A DNA stretch of 64,000 nucleotides, taken from the NCBI GenBank assembly GCA_022749755.1, contig CM040448.1, positions 6,012,481-6,076,480 on the forward strand, in the 5' to 3' direction. Source of the DNA: Azadirachta indica (lineage: Eukaryota > Streptophyta > Magnoliopsida > Sapindales > Meliaceae). The notes beneath the pieces were generated by a model. The model was not told the DNA's origin and did not search any database. It saw only the letters and a program-made list of their open reading frames with translations. Made by a program: the position numbers and the translations under genes. Below, in pieces: positions 36,619 through 47,287 of the stretch (position 1 is its first letter; each line of letters starts with the position of its first letter).

Positions 36619-36686
36619 GATAATATTATCTTCTGTATGATTCTGAACGGAAAAGAAAATCTTTGAAGCTCAGTTAGATTCTAGCA

Positions 36687-38216
36687 ATGGAGTTAATCTT
36701 TTGTCTTCAATCTGCTCTCTTCTTCCTCTTTTCACTCTACTTGTACTTCCATTTTTTCACTTCTTCAAAAAGATCAACAGCTACTACTGCTGTTAACACA
36801 GGCTTTAAGCTCTACCCTCTGTTGGGAGCTTTGCCCGGATTCGTGAAAAACCGACACCGTTTCCTCGACTGGAGCGCTGAAACCCTCAAACATTCCCCCA
36901 ACAATACCGCCGTCTTCCACCGTCCCGGCAAAGTTCACGGCATCATCACGGCGAACCCTGCAAACGTCGAGTATATTCTCAAGACCAACTTCGAGAACTA
37001 CCCAAAAGGAGACCGGTTCATCACCCATCTCGAAGACTTTCTCGGCCGAGGAATCTTTAACTCTGACGGCGAGTTATGGAAAGTTCAGAGGAAAACTGCT
37101 AGCTACGAGTTCAATACAAAATCGCTCCGAAATTTCGTTATGGACAGCGTCAGATCCGAGATTTTGTCGAGGTTAGTTCCCATTCTGACAAAAGCATCAA
37201 AGACAGAACAGGTGTTGGATTTACAAGATATTTTAGAACGGTTTGCGTTTGATAATATTTGTAAAGTGGCTTTTAACTTTGATCCCGCCTGTCTCGGCGG
37301 CGATGGAACCGCCGGATCTGAGTTCATGCGTGCTTTCGAAAATGGAACTGCGCTTAGCTCCGGTAGATTCCGATATGCTGTAAATCAATTCTGGAGGGTC
37401 AAGAAATTGTTCAATATCGGATCAGAGAAAAAGCTGAAGAATTCAATTGAGATTGTACATGAATTCGCAAACAATATTATACGTTCAAGAATGGAAGAGA
37501 GATCAGAAAATATGGATGAAGATTTACTCTCTCGGTTTATCGGAAACAGTGAGCACTCGCCCGAATTTCTCCGAGATATCGTTATTAGCTTCATTCTTGC
37601 AGGACGAGACACAACATCTTCGGCTTTAACTTGGTTCTTTTGGCTCCTGTCTTCCCATCCAAACGTTGAGCGAAACATCCTGAAGGAGATTGAATCAATC
37701 CGCGCCCGAAACGGGAAACGTTTCGGGGACACTTACACCTTCGACGAGCTACGAGACATGCATTATTTGCATGCGGCCATATCCGAAACGTTGAGATTGT
37801 ACCCACCGGTTCCGGTCGACACGAAAGCTTGCCGAAACGACGATATATTACCGGACGGTACATTTATCGGGAAGAAATGGTTTATCACATATCATGCATA
37901 CGCAATGGGGCGAACGGAGAGCATATGGGGAAAAAATTGCGACGAATATTTGCCGGAAAGGTGGCTTGAAAACGGGATTTATCGGCCAGAAAACGCGTTT
38001 CGGTTCCCGGTATTTCACGCGGGGCCGAGAATGTGTCTGGGAAAAGATATGGCGTATATTCAGATGAAGTCGATAGCAGCATCTGTGATAGAGAGGTTTG
38101 TGATGGACGTACAGGATAAGGACACGTGTCCGGAGAAGGTTTTATCTTTGACCTTGAGAATGAAGGGTGGATTACATGTGAGAGTGAAGGAGAGACGTGA
38201 GGATGTTGTGAATTGA
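36687..38216 (+). CDS. CYP94: Cytochrome P450, CYP94 family (fatty-acid / oxylipin omega-hydroxylase type)
   Basis: A complete intronless 509-residue microsomal P450; CYP94 genes usually lack introns and are 490-520 residues. An N-terminal membrane anchor (residues 3-25, Leu/Phe-rich) is followed by a basic stretch. The hallmarks are in order: C-helix WKVQR (131-135), I-helix AGRDTTS (305-311), K-helix ETLR (367-370), PERW (423-426) and the heme loop FHAGPRMCLG (443-452) with Cys450 as iron ligand. NYPKG (104-108), GRGIFNSDGE (120-129), LAGRDTT..LTWFFWLL and YHAYAMGR (402-409) are typical of CYP94. The family omega-hydroxylates fatty acids (CYP94A) or oxidises jasmonoyl-isoleucine (CYP94B/C), at the ER membrane with a P450 reductase. 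Subfamily and substrate cannot be decided by eye; it looks nearer A/B than C. Nothing in the neighbourhood suggests a pathway cluster. All catalytic residues are intact. Confidence 0.95.
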   Translation: MELIFCLQSALFFLFSLYLYFHFFTSSKRSTATTAVNTGFKLYPLLGALPGFVKNRHRFLDWSAETLKHSPNNTAVFHRPGKVHGIITANPANVEYILKTNFENYPKGDRFITHLEDFLGRGIFNSDGELWKVQRKTASYEFNTKSLRNFVMDSVRSEILSRLVPILTKASKTEQVLDLQDILERFAFDNICKVAFNFDPACLGGDGTAGSEFMRAFENGTALSSGRFRYAVNQFWRVKKLFNIGSEKKLKNSIEIVHEFANNIIRSRMEERSENMDEDLLSRFIGNSEHSPEFLRDIVISFILAGRDTTSSALTWFFWLLSSHPNVERNILKEIESIRARNGKRFGDTYTFDELRDMHYLHAAISETLRLYPPVPVDTKACRNDDILPDGTFIGKKWFITYHAYAMGRTESIWGKNCDEYLPERWLENGIYRPENAFRFPVFHAGPRMCLGKDMAYIQMKSIAASVIERFVMDVQDKDTCPEKVLSLTLRMKGGLHVRVKERREDVVN

Positions 38217-38231
38217 GTTGTTAACATTTTG

Positions 38232-38268
<37 letters not shown>

Positions 38269-39789
38269 AAGGATATGCATTCTCATGTTTTTATAAGTAT
38301 ATTTAATTTTATTTATACACTATTAAATTTATATATTTTAATGATTACAATTAAATTTGATATATGTATTAAATAAATATATCATGTTTAACCGTTTATA
38401 ATTTTGATCTGTCATCTATATATATATGTATATAATTTTATTGCTTTAATTTGTTTTGTTAATAAAGTAAAAATGTCTAAAATAAGAAAACGAATTGCTT
38501 GATGTGTGATTGATTTTAGTTATCAAAGTTTATTTGCATGGGCCAACCACTTTTGGATGCTGTGACAACATAAGATATGTTATTATATGGGAGCTTTTTG
38601 ATGAAAGTTTAAAATCTTTTTCTAATAAAATTATTAGTCGCGTTTATCAATTTTACTCTTTGAGTTGGTAAAATAAGCCCATTTTCTCACCTAACGATAT
38701 CACATAACACTTATAGTTTATTAAATCAAATAATATTATAATAAGGTCAAATTAATATTATTTTATTTGACATAAATTTATTACTTTTATTTTATCAAAA
38801 ATTATTGTTCTAATTATTAAAAATTATTTAATTTTGTTAGTTTTTATTATTTTAACAAATTTCTTTATTAGAAAATAAATTTAAAAACGTTTTACAATTA
38901 ATTAAATTAAAAATTATAATTTGTATTGCTTTTGTGCTCTAAAAGGATAAGAATCTAACCTAACGGTAAAAATACTCCAATAATTATGGGCTTTGAATTT
39001 GAAATTTCTAATTTGATTTTGAAATTTGAAATTGAAATTTAAAATTTATTTTGGTTTAGAAATTTTACACTAAAAAAATTTATGTATTTATATGATTATA
39101 ATGATTCATTGATTATTATAATATTATATTATATATTTTAATTGGGATTATTAATAATTGATTATTGTTATCAATTATTTTGTGAAAAAATCAAATATTT
39201 ATTTTTATTATGTTATCTTAATTATGTTATTTTGATGAGATGTGAAATAGGAAAAGCTAATTTTTTTTAAATACTTTAAATATGTATTCCAATCAATAAA
39301 TTTAATATTTTTTTTGAAATTTATATTAAGTTTAATATAAACCATTGAAAATTAAATTATTATATAAAATTTTTAAATTCTAAATATATAAATGATACAA
39401 GTCACCCTCACCATTTTATCTTTTTTTTTTTTTTTAATCATTTGTTGTCTATTGTAGATGACAATATTTTTCATAAATATAAATTATTTTAATGATTGTT
39501 AATGTTATATATAAATTTTTTTATTTTTATGGCTTATTAATAATAATAATAGTTATAATTATAAATTTTGAATTATCTTAAATTACAAAATTATTTTTTT
39601 ATCAATATAATAAATTTGATTTTAATAATATAAATTAAAAATGTACTATTAGTTAAATATCATTTATTTATATAAGTTTTACAAATAATTGTCATTAACT
39701 TAATGGCAATTTTTTTTTTATTATTGTTTGATGTCTTGTCTTCGATTTTTTTAATCAAAATTTTAAAATAATTTTGAAAAGTTAACTCA

Positions 39790-39990
39790 AAGTTAAAACA
39801 GTCCGTGGGCCGACCCAAGAATAGGCCCGATACAGCCTACATGGGGCGGACTTCATGGATAACGCCAGACTTAAAGTTTGTGAAGTGGATCCAACAAAAC
39901 TATTGTGCGTGCCTGAGTCAACATGTAACGCCAGCCCGCTTGAGCTTCAATTTTGTGGGCCGAGGTGGCCTGGTTTGGCCCATTTGTTAC
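39790..39990. other. GC-rich island of unknown origin
   Basis: About 200 bp with much higher GC than the several kilobases around it, rich in GGCCC motifs (GGGCCGACCCA, AATAGGCCCGA, GTTTGGCCCA). Two overlapping frames cover it (39805-40056 and 39855-40112, 83 and 85 codons), but neither contains a recognisable domain and both run into AT-rich low-complexity sequence. Probably a fragment of a transposon or of another gene. Confidence 0.45.
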
Positions 39991-41228
39991 ATCTATGTAA
40001 TATTTTTAAATATTTTGAGGATAATTTTTCCTCTATACAAAGACAAACACTTTTAAATGTAAGAGTTGATATTTTTTCAAAAATTATTTTTATCACCTCA
40101 TTAAATTATTAACCCTTTTTTTTTGTGAAATACCTTAAACTTTTATGTTATAGGAAGTCTGCAGATAAAATTATTTTTTTTCAATAGATTAAAGTCTTAT
40201 TATTCGTGATATTGAAATTAATGTTAATATGTTCTAAAAAATTGATTAAAATTTGATATTTCATTGAAAATGAGTTTGAAAAAATAAAAAAATATTATAA
40301 TATGTTTTCTCCATCCATTTTTAATTTTCATTTATAATTTTTTGATTTCTTTATTAAATTCTTTTGTTCATACCATTTTACTTTTCTATTATCTTTTTTT
40401 CTCGTTTTCTTTTCTCACAATTTTCTTTGTTGCCAAACAATTCTAAACCCACTCAAACCTAACCATAAAATTTACCGTCATTTAAAAGAGCAGCCCTCTG
40501 TTTCGGGCGTTTTATGATTTTTCTATTTTTAATTTTCAGTTTATGTTTTTAGTGATGATGAATTCCTCTTTTATTCTTTTATTTATTTTTTAATGGTTTA
40601 ACTGTGGGCTGATTAAAGAGAGAGGTGCAAAGATTTCATAACAGGATAATAATGGTCATAAAATAATTTATAAAAATTGTGAAGAAAAAATATATTTTTT
40701 TGTAAAATAATGATTTTATAAAAAATTTTTATAAAAATTAAAATATAATTATTTTTGTGGTAGTAAGAAATTAAATACAAATTTGTAAACTCAAACCAAT
40801 TTATAAAATATATTATGAAGAAAAAAAATTATATCCATGATAATATTATGTCATTGAAAAATGTATAATACATTTTATAGTAAAATGAATTTTTGTAATA
40901 AAATTCTAAATGTATAACAACGACATGTCTTCTATTTTTTATTTTTATGCATGTATCAAATTATCAATAAAATTGAGTATAACACAATAAAAGATTTAAT
41001 TTTTTGTTGTCTTAGAAAATTCCTAACGACGGAAGTTTTGGGGTATATTAATCTGTATTATTTGATTTAAAAAACTATAAGTATTACGCAGTATCCTATA
41101 TGAGTACGAGTTTACTTCTTTTATATAGGCTAAGCTCGAATTATCTAAGACGCGCTTAATATTTTTATATCATTTTAAATTTGAATAATAATAGAGAATA
41201 AAAATTTAGTATAAAACTAAAAATTTAG

Positions 41229-42152
41229 GATCCCTTTGATGTAGTATTTAGATACAATTTTGTATTTTCAAAAATAAAAAAACTTTAAATTCTTAAAATA
41301 CATGTTTGAATAAAATTAGTTAAATTTAATTAAAAAATAATTTTTAATAAGATTTTAAAACTTAGTAAAAAATTAAAAAATAATAAATAATCGTTTTTCG
41401 TTTTTACTTACTGTATTTGAATTTGATTCGAATACAGTTTTTCTTTTCTTTTTTAATTATATTTTCTTACTCTCAAAACTCGTGGACTTATATAATTAAA
41501 AATTTATAAGATCTAAATTTTAAAATTTTAACTATTTTATTTATAAATTCTTTATATTATATCTAAAAAATAACTATATCCGTATTTTCTTATTTTTTAT
41601 TTATTTCAATTTCTTATTAATTTTATTTTTTACTTTTTATTGATATATTCTAATCAATATTTTGTTGCATATTATAATTTTTGCATCTAAAAAAATGTGT
41701 TTTTATTTTTATAAATTTTTAAAGTAATAATGGGACATATCTTTTAAAATTTCAGCTTAAAGACTAATGACAAAGAAAGAGACTATAGTTGTTAGTTGTA
41801 TGGCACGATTATATTACTCAATTTTCTCCAATATTTGGAGAAGTTAAGAATGAATTTTGTATTTTTAAACATACTAAGAAAATAGTTTGAAATAGTTCAA
41901 TATTGTTCAATATCACCAAAATTTTAATACAATCTATTTTTTAAAAATAGTTTTAATCAAACAAATATTCTTATTTTTATTATTTTGAAATTATATCAAA
42001 CATTGTTTTAAATTTTTCAAGTTTTAAAAATTGTTTTAAAATTTTATATTAAACATATTTTTAAATATTAAAAATACAAAAAATATAACTCAAATTCTTA
42101 AGTTATATTCAAACTTTTGAAAACCTTTTTCGAATCGTAAAACAAACGAGCC
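41229..42152. repeat. Possible fold-back transposon (weak TIRs)
   Basis: The left edge (GGATCCCTTTGATGTAG) and the reverse complement of the right edge (GAGGGCTCGTTTGTTTTACG) are related, and both run on into A/T-rich arms with TTTTCAAAA motifs. GGGNTCGTTTG-type ends occur in plant hAT-like MITEs. No target duplication is visible and the match is loose. Confidence 0.35.
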
Positions 42153-43263
42153 CTCAGTATTTCTCAGATAAAATTTTTTACTCCGTTCTTTTTTTAATAT
42201 AAAGAAAATAGGTCATTCTCAATTTCAAATTGTAAAACTAACAATGAATTTTTTGTGAAAAATGTATATTATCCTTTTGTTTTTTTTTATACAACTACTA
42301 TTTATTTATCTACTATTTAAAAATCATTGCTTATCAATTTATTGATTCAAATTATTATGTGCACGTACTATTTCAAATTATGAATTTTATATTGTGATCT
42401 TAATCAAAAGGTGTGTTTTAATACTAAGAAAATTAACAACTTTCTTAATTAATTATATTTTTTCATTCTTTCTTTATTTTTATCTGTTTTATTTTCCTTT
42501 CTTCTTCCATAACTTTTTTTTTCATTTATTTTTGTCTCTATCACTTTACTGATTATTTTGTCTCTATCATTTATTTATTTATTTCATTATTATTAATTAT
42601 TTAATTAATTAATGAATCAAAATTAAAAATTAATATGGGTCTAGCTACAGATAAATAATTCAAGCTTGGCTTGCCTAGCTCTCAGTTGGAAACGTGGCAT
42701 GTCTTATTGATTAATTAAATACACAAATATATTCTGACTCAAAATTAATCTTCACTTATGAAATTGAAAGAGCTATTTTTATATATATATATATATATAT
42801 TTTCAAAGGTAAAGAAGTTGGTAGAGCTCAAATCATTTTAAATCCCTTTACCTATTTTAAAGGTAATGTTTTGAAATTAAATGATAGAAAAATTAAGTGG
42901 CGCCTATAACCATTTCAGTTAGCTCTCAACAGAAGCAACAAAAAAATATAAGTATATGTTTCAAGTTATTTATATTTGTATAGAAGGAAACATAATGACA
43001 AATTTTTTAGCAAATTGCAATCTTTAATTTCACTTAGGATACTCCTAACTTTTGCATTCTCTTTCTAATTTTTCTTGAGTCAATGGCTCTTCTCTTTTAT
43101 TAAAAATATATTTTAAGTCCACTTAGAGATTGCTTTCAATAAAAACATAAAATTATTTACCATATTTAAATTGTAAAAGTAAATACTTTTAAGAAATAGA
43201 AAAGAGTTAGTTTAAATAGACTATATATAATAGGAGTTAAAAGAGTAATTCCCTTTTCATGGA

Positions 43264-45107
43264 AACTCTTATTTAACATAAAATAATTATTAGAAGTTGC
43301 ATGATAATCCATATGCTAGCACAAACTTTTTTCAATCACTAGAGGTTGGTAGAAAGGCACGACTACGGTCAAACCTATCTGTTTATAGGTTGCATCAAGT
43401 CGGTTTCATAGCCTTATAATTATAATTGTTTAGTTTGATCTATAAACTAACAATTTAGGTTTGGTTTGGTTTATATATCAAAAACTGAAATAAACAGAAT
43501 TTGAATTAAAAATTATTCAAAATAAGAATAATTTAAAATTAAAAACTCATAATATTATGTGGTATATTTTCTTATTTAAGAGCGGTTAAAGTCTAAAATT
43601 TATTTATTTAATTTTTAAATTAAAAATTATAAAATTTAAATTAATTTGAATAGAAACTAAACTACACATATATTTGTTTCAATTTTTTTCGAGAATTTGG
43701 TTTATTTTGATTATAAATCAAAGTTTCGATTCAGTTCAATTCTAATAAAAATTTAGCTCAACTTGAATCTACCCACCCTTATTTACCATAATTGTTGTAC
43801 TTGTATTTTTCAGTAGCATTGCATAGAATGTAACATTTAACTTCTCTATTAAAACATATAACCATCTCGTATAATAATTAAACTTGATTTTTTTTATCAT
43901 TTTTTCATTCTCATCTAAATTTTTGTGCATCCTGATTATTATCTCTATTGAATCCTTGATAACTTTTATTTAATAACATTTTTTGTTGCCTATAATACAT
44001 CTCGCCTTTAGCATACTCAATAGGTTTATCCTTTTCAACAATTTAATGGCCTTTTGAAAATAATTCAATATGATTTTGTTATTTTTGAGCATTATCATAT
44101 TCATACCACTCATATGATGAAAATATTTTCTTACTATTGTTGATACCAGATTTTGCAATCTGATATTAACTAGTGAATTTATTTATATGCAAGAAAAACT
44201 CCCTTTCTTATCTTCTTTCTTTTTTTAATATACTCGTTAATTTTTCAGGTTATTTGAAAGATTAATTTTACTAAAATTCTAATTAGAGGTAATTCAGGAT
44301 GTAGTAGAATTTTGATTAGAGATAATTTAAGATTTAGTAAAATTCATACCACTCATATGACAAAAATATTTTGTTACTATTGTTGATATCAAATTTTGTT
44401 ATCTAATATCAACTAGTGAATTTGTTTATATGTAAAAAAAGACCTTGTTTCTTCTCTTTTTTCTTTTTCTTATATACTCGTTAATTTTTTTAGATTATTT
44501 GAAAGATTAATTTTAGTAGGATTCTAATTAGAGATAATTTAGGATATAGTAAAATTCTGATTGGAGATAATTTAAGATTTATTAGGATTCTAATTGGAAA
44601 TAATTTAGTATTAAGCTTTTTCATCAGATTTGACTTTAATAAGAAATATTGATTGAACTTTTATAAATTTAAACTTTATCCTTTTAACTTTTGGGACTTT
44701 CTTCTTTAATATGAATTTAGGTGGTTATTTTATCAGAATAACATATAAGTAAAAATCAACCTAATTTACATGTTGGAAAAACAGTCCAATAATTAGAGAA
44801 GTTTTCAATATGTGCTCAAATCATTAGTAAAATTACAATTCTTCAATTTCTTAATAAGATTTTGATCAAATCATGATCGCTAGGATAATGTAGTTAGAAT
44901 AGTATGAAAAAGAAAAATGATTAAACTCGATAATATTAATTCACCAATGAAATAACAATAAAAAAGTAATACTTTTATTCTCTTATCACTTTGTAGGATT
45001 TTTCCGTCAATTCACTAGGCATAGTCCTTATAGAGCGAAGATTGATGTTAGGTTATTTGAATTATGTTTTTTTATTGAAACAAAGTAATTTGACTACATC
45101 TGTAGGT
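43264..45107. repeat. Segmental repeat copy A
   Basis: Related over its length to 50240-52187 in the same orientation. Anchors include TGATAATCCATATGCTA, GGTAGAAAGG, GGTCGGTTTCATAG-type sequence, GTTTATATATC, GGCATTGCATAGAAT-type sequence, ATGGCCTTTTGAAAATAATT and AGAATAGTATGAAAAAGAAA. It lacks the 716-bp LTR present in copy B and carries an LTR-like insertion of its own. No coding content beyond chance. Confidence 0.8.
44138..44791 (-). mobile_element. LTR-like insertion in copy A with internal duplication
   Basis: Related to the LTRs at 47288-47599 and 49839-50187. All begin, on the plus strand, TGTTGATA..A.ATTTT..(A/G)(T/C)CT.ATAT and end near GTCCAA(C/T)A. This copy is enlarged by a 244-bp tandem duplication (44100-44343 and 44344-44587) that includes flanking sequence (CATACCACTCATATGA). 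The matching site in copy B (about 51.89 kb) is empty. No clean target duplication. Confidence 0.6.
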
Positions 45108-47287
45108 CAATATACTTTGACCAGTAACTCTTATTTAATATAAAATATTAATTCATAATAAGTTTTTACAAAAGTAATTTTTTAATTTCTTATTTAAATT
45201 TATGGTTAATTAAATTTATTCTTATTATACTTTAGATTTTTTGTTGAACCCAATATATGTTTAATACAATATTTACTCATTCATACAATTAATAGACTTA
45301 ATATCCTAACCGACCCGACCCGACCCGACCCGAATCAAGGTTTTGTTGGGTTTGGGTATTTTGCGAAGTCTAGTGCCAACTACTTGTCTAAGTAAATTCA
45401 TTTAAAAGGTTGTATGTGCCCAATTAAAGTTAACAAGAGGATACAGTAGTCAATGTTTACTAGCAAGCACCGAAAGAAATCTGTTTTATGCGAGATTTTT
45501 TAAGTATATTACACTTTTAATCTAATTAATGATTGTGGTCAGCAATAGCTCATAATTTTTTGAACTTCTATTTGTAGAACGACTTAATTAAGAAAACTAA
45601 TTGGTTCATGATTTGTATTTACAAAAAAAATTCCCAAAGTAATGAGAAACTAAAGTTGCAAGCTTCAAGCTACCCAGGCTTTGCCTAGATGGTCAGAAGA
45701 CGCGCTTCTTAGGGGTGTGTGTTTGAACCTTATTTGACACAGGCTTCTTCCCTATTATGCTGAAGAGTTTTCCACAAACATACATGGGTTTATCTCGCGT
45801 TCACGTGTGTGAAGAATTTTGGGAGATTTTTCCACAAATATATGTGAGTTTATTTCGCACTCATGTGTACCAAGAATTTTGGGGTATAATACAGTAAATT
45901 GTATCTAAAATTTCAGTAAATCTCTAATTATAAACTAGTTATAATACTATTAGACTTCTATTTGTAATGCTAATAGATAAAAGTTGTATTAAAAAAAAAA
46001 AAAAAAGAAGTTGTAAGCTCCCACTTCATTGTATCCAAAAATTTTCTATATTAAAATATTCTATAAATTTTCTTGCTTCACATTTTCTCTTCCACCTAAG
46101 TACTCGAAATTCTATTGATTTTTTTAAGAAAAACAGCACAAATGCTATTTATGAAAATTTTGTAACTTCCAAATTAGGTCTATTGAATGCGAAATCATAA
46201 TCATAATCATTATCATTCACTGTTATAAAATCACTCGTCACTACAAGCTTATCAAATTAGTGCAACATTTGCTATTGTCTGTTGGAAATTGGGACATCTC
46301 AAATTAACATCTATAAGCACTTCTTGAAACTAAAACCGGAAAACAAAACAATTTAATTTCGCAATGCATGTAGTAAATTCAAAAGTATAATTAATTATCT
46401 ACTGCATGTCTTCATAACTAAGGCATATAGATAATGAAGAATCCTACCATCATTAACGCACACAACTAGCAAAAACACCAAAACATACATTTTACCCTCC
46501 ACCGTTTTAATTAGTAATTGTTTTTCACTTTTTTGAGGATAATATTGTCTTTTAACCCACAAACAAATACATGGGCTCTCTCTCTCTTTGTCATTTTCTC
46601 CCATGCCGTTATAACTGTAACAATTTTTTTTTTTTTTTTTACATTTTTTGAGGACAATATTTATCTTTTAACTCTCAAATAAATACAGTCGAACAGAAGA
46701 GTTCACATGCCTCACTTTCTCTTCCTTTTTTTTTTTAAATTTATTTTTTATTTTTTTATTTTGTTATTTTCTCCTTATTAAATACATGAAAACAAAATTA
46801 AAAAAAAATGACACGGCACAATTTTGAAAGCTAAGTTTAAACATGTAATTGTTTTGTTTTGATAATAAAGTTGCACTAGCTAAAAATAAATTTTTTTTAA
46901 TGTTTTTAAACCATAAAAAAACAAAATATATATATTTTTTAAATTCTCCCTTTCATCAATCATTTCCTTTCCCTCCTACTTTTATAGTAATTAATTTCTT
47001 TTTTCATAAAAATGAAAATAAATTTCAAAAAAATAAAATTGCAATCTTTTTCCTTTCTCTCTCATTTTTGTATTAATAAAATTCTTTTTTTAAGAAAAAA
47101 TTTAAAAGAATATAACTTAAAAGAATTGAATCATTTTCCTTTCTTTTTTTTTTATCAATCTTTTATATGTAAAATTTTTTTAAAAATAATTTGTTCTAAA
47201 AAATAAAATGAATACATGAAGAATTAAATCCTTAACCTCATAGTCAATGATTTTAGGCCTATCAATTATTACACACACACACACATA
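45108..47287. other. Non-coding spacer with low-complexity tracts
   Basis: Contains four consecutive ACCCG units (about 45.31-45.33 kb), a poly(A)/poly(T)-rich zone at 46.6-47.2 kb and a CA microsatellite at 47270-47285. ORFs here (45967-46200, 46395-46604, 46849-47206) are low-complexity Lys/Phe-rich frames and are not called. A SINE-like segment is listed separately. Confidence 0.5.
45672..45895 (+). mobile_element. Candidate tRNA-derived SINE
   Basis: TTTGCCTAGATGG (45680-45692) resembles a pol III A box and GTTTGAACCT (45721-45730) a B box, with tRNA-like spacing of about 40 bases. The body that follows contains a duplicated 57-bp segment (TTTTCCACAAACATACATGG and TTTTCCACAAATATATGTGA, each followed by AAGAATTTTGGG). 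The 3' end is not sharply defined and no target duplication was confirmed. Confidence 0.45.

Larger units (their letters stand above)
38217..43263. other. Long AT-rich non-coding stretch
   Basis: It starts with a TA microsatellite (38234-38266) in the presumed P450 3' UTR. Two items stand out and are listed separately: a GC-rich island (39.79-39.99 kb) and a fold-back element (41.23-42.15 kb). Another TA tract lies at 42779-42800. No exon could be supported. Confidence 0.55.

Noticed and set aside
36774..38082. Opposite-strand and alternate-frame ORFs inside the P450 gene
   Set aside because: Shadows of the 509-codon CYP94 frame; no independent motifs.
30273..38216. A biosynthetic gene cluster of carboxylesterase plus P450
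   Set aside because: Only two genes, separated by 5.4 kb of repeat DNA, from families with no established joint pathway; no third enzyme in the window.
45309..45332. ACCCG repeat considered as telomere-like or regulatory
   Set aside because: Only four units and not the plant telomere unit; an ordinary short tandem repeat.
46849..47206. Overlapping Phe/Lys-rich ORFs
   Set aside because: They arise from poly(A)/poly(T) sequence and show no start context or domain.
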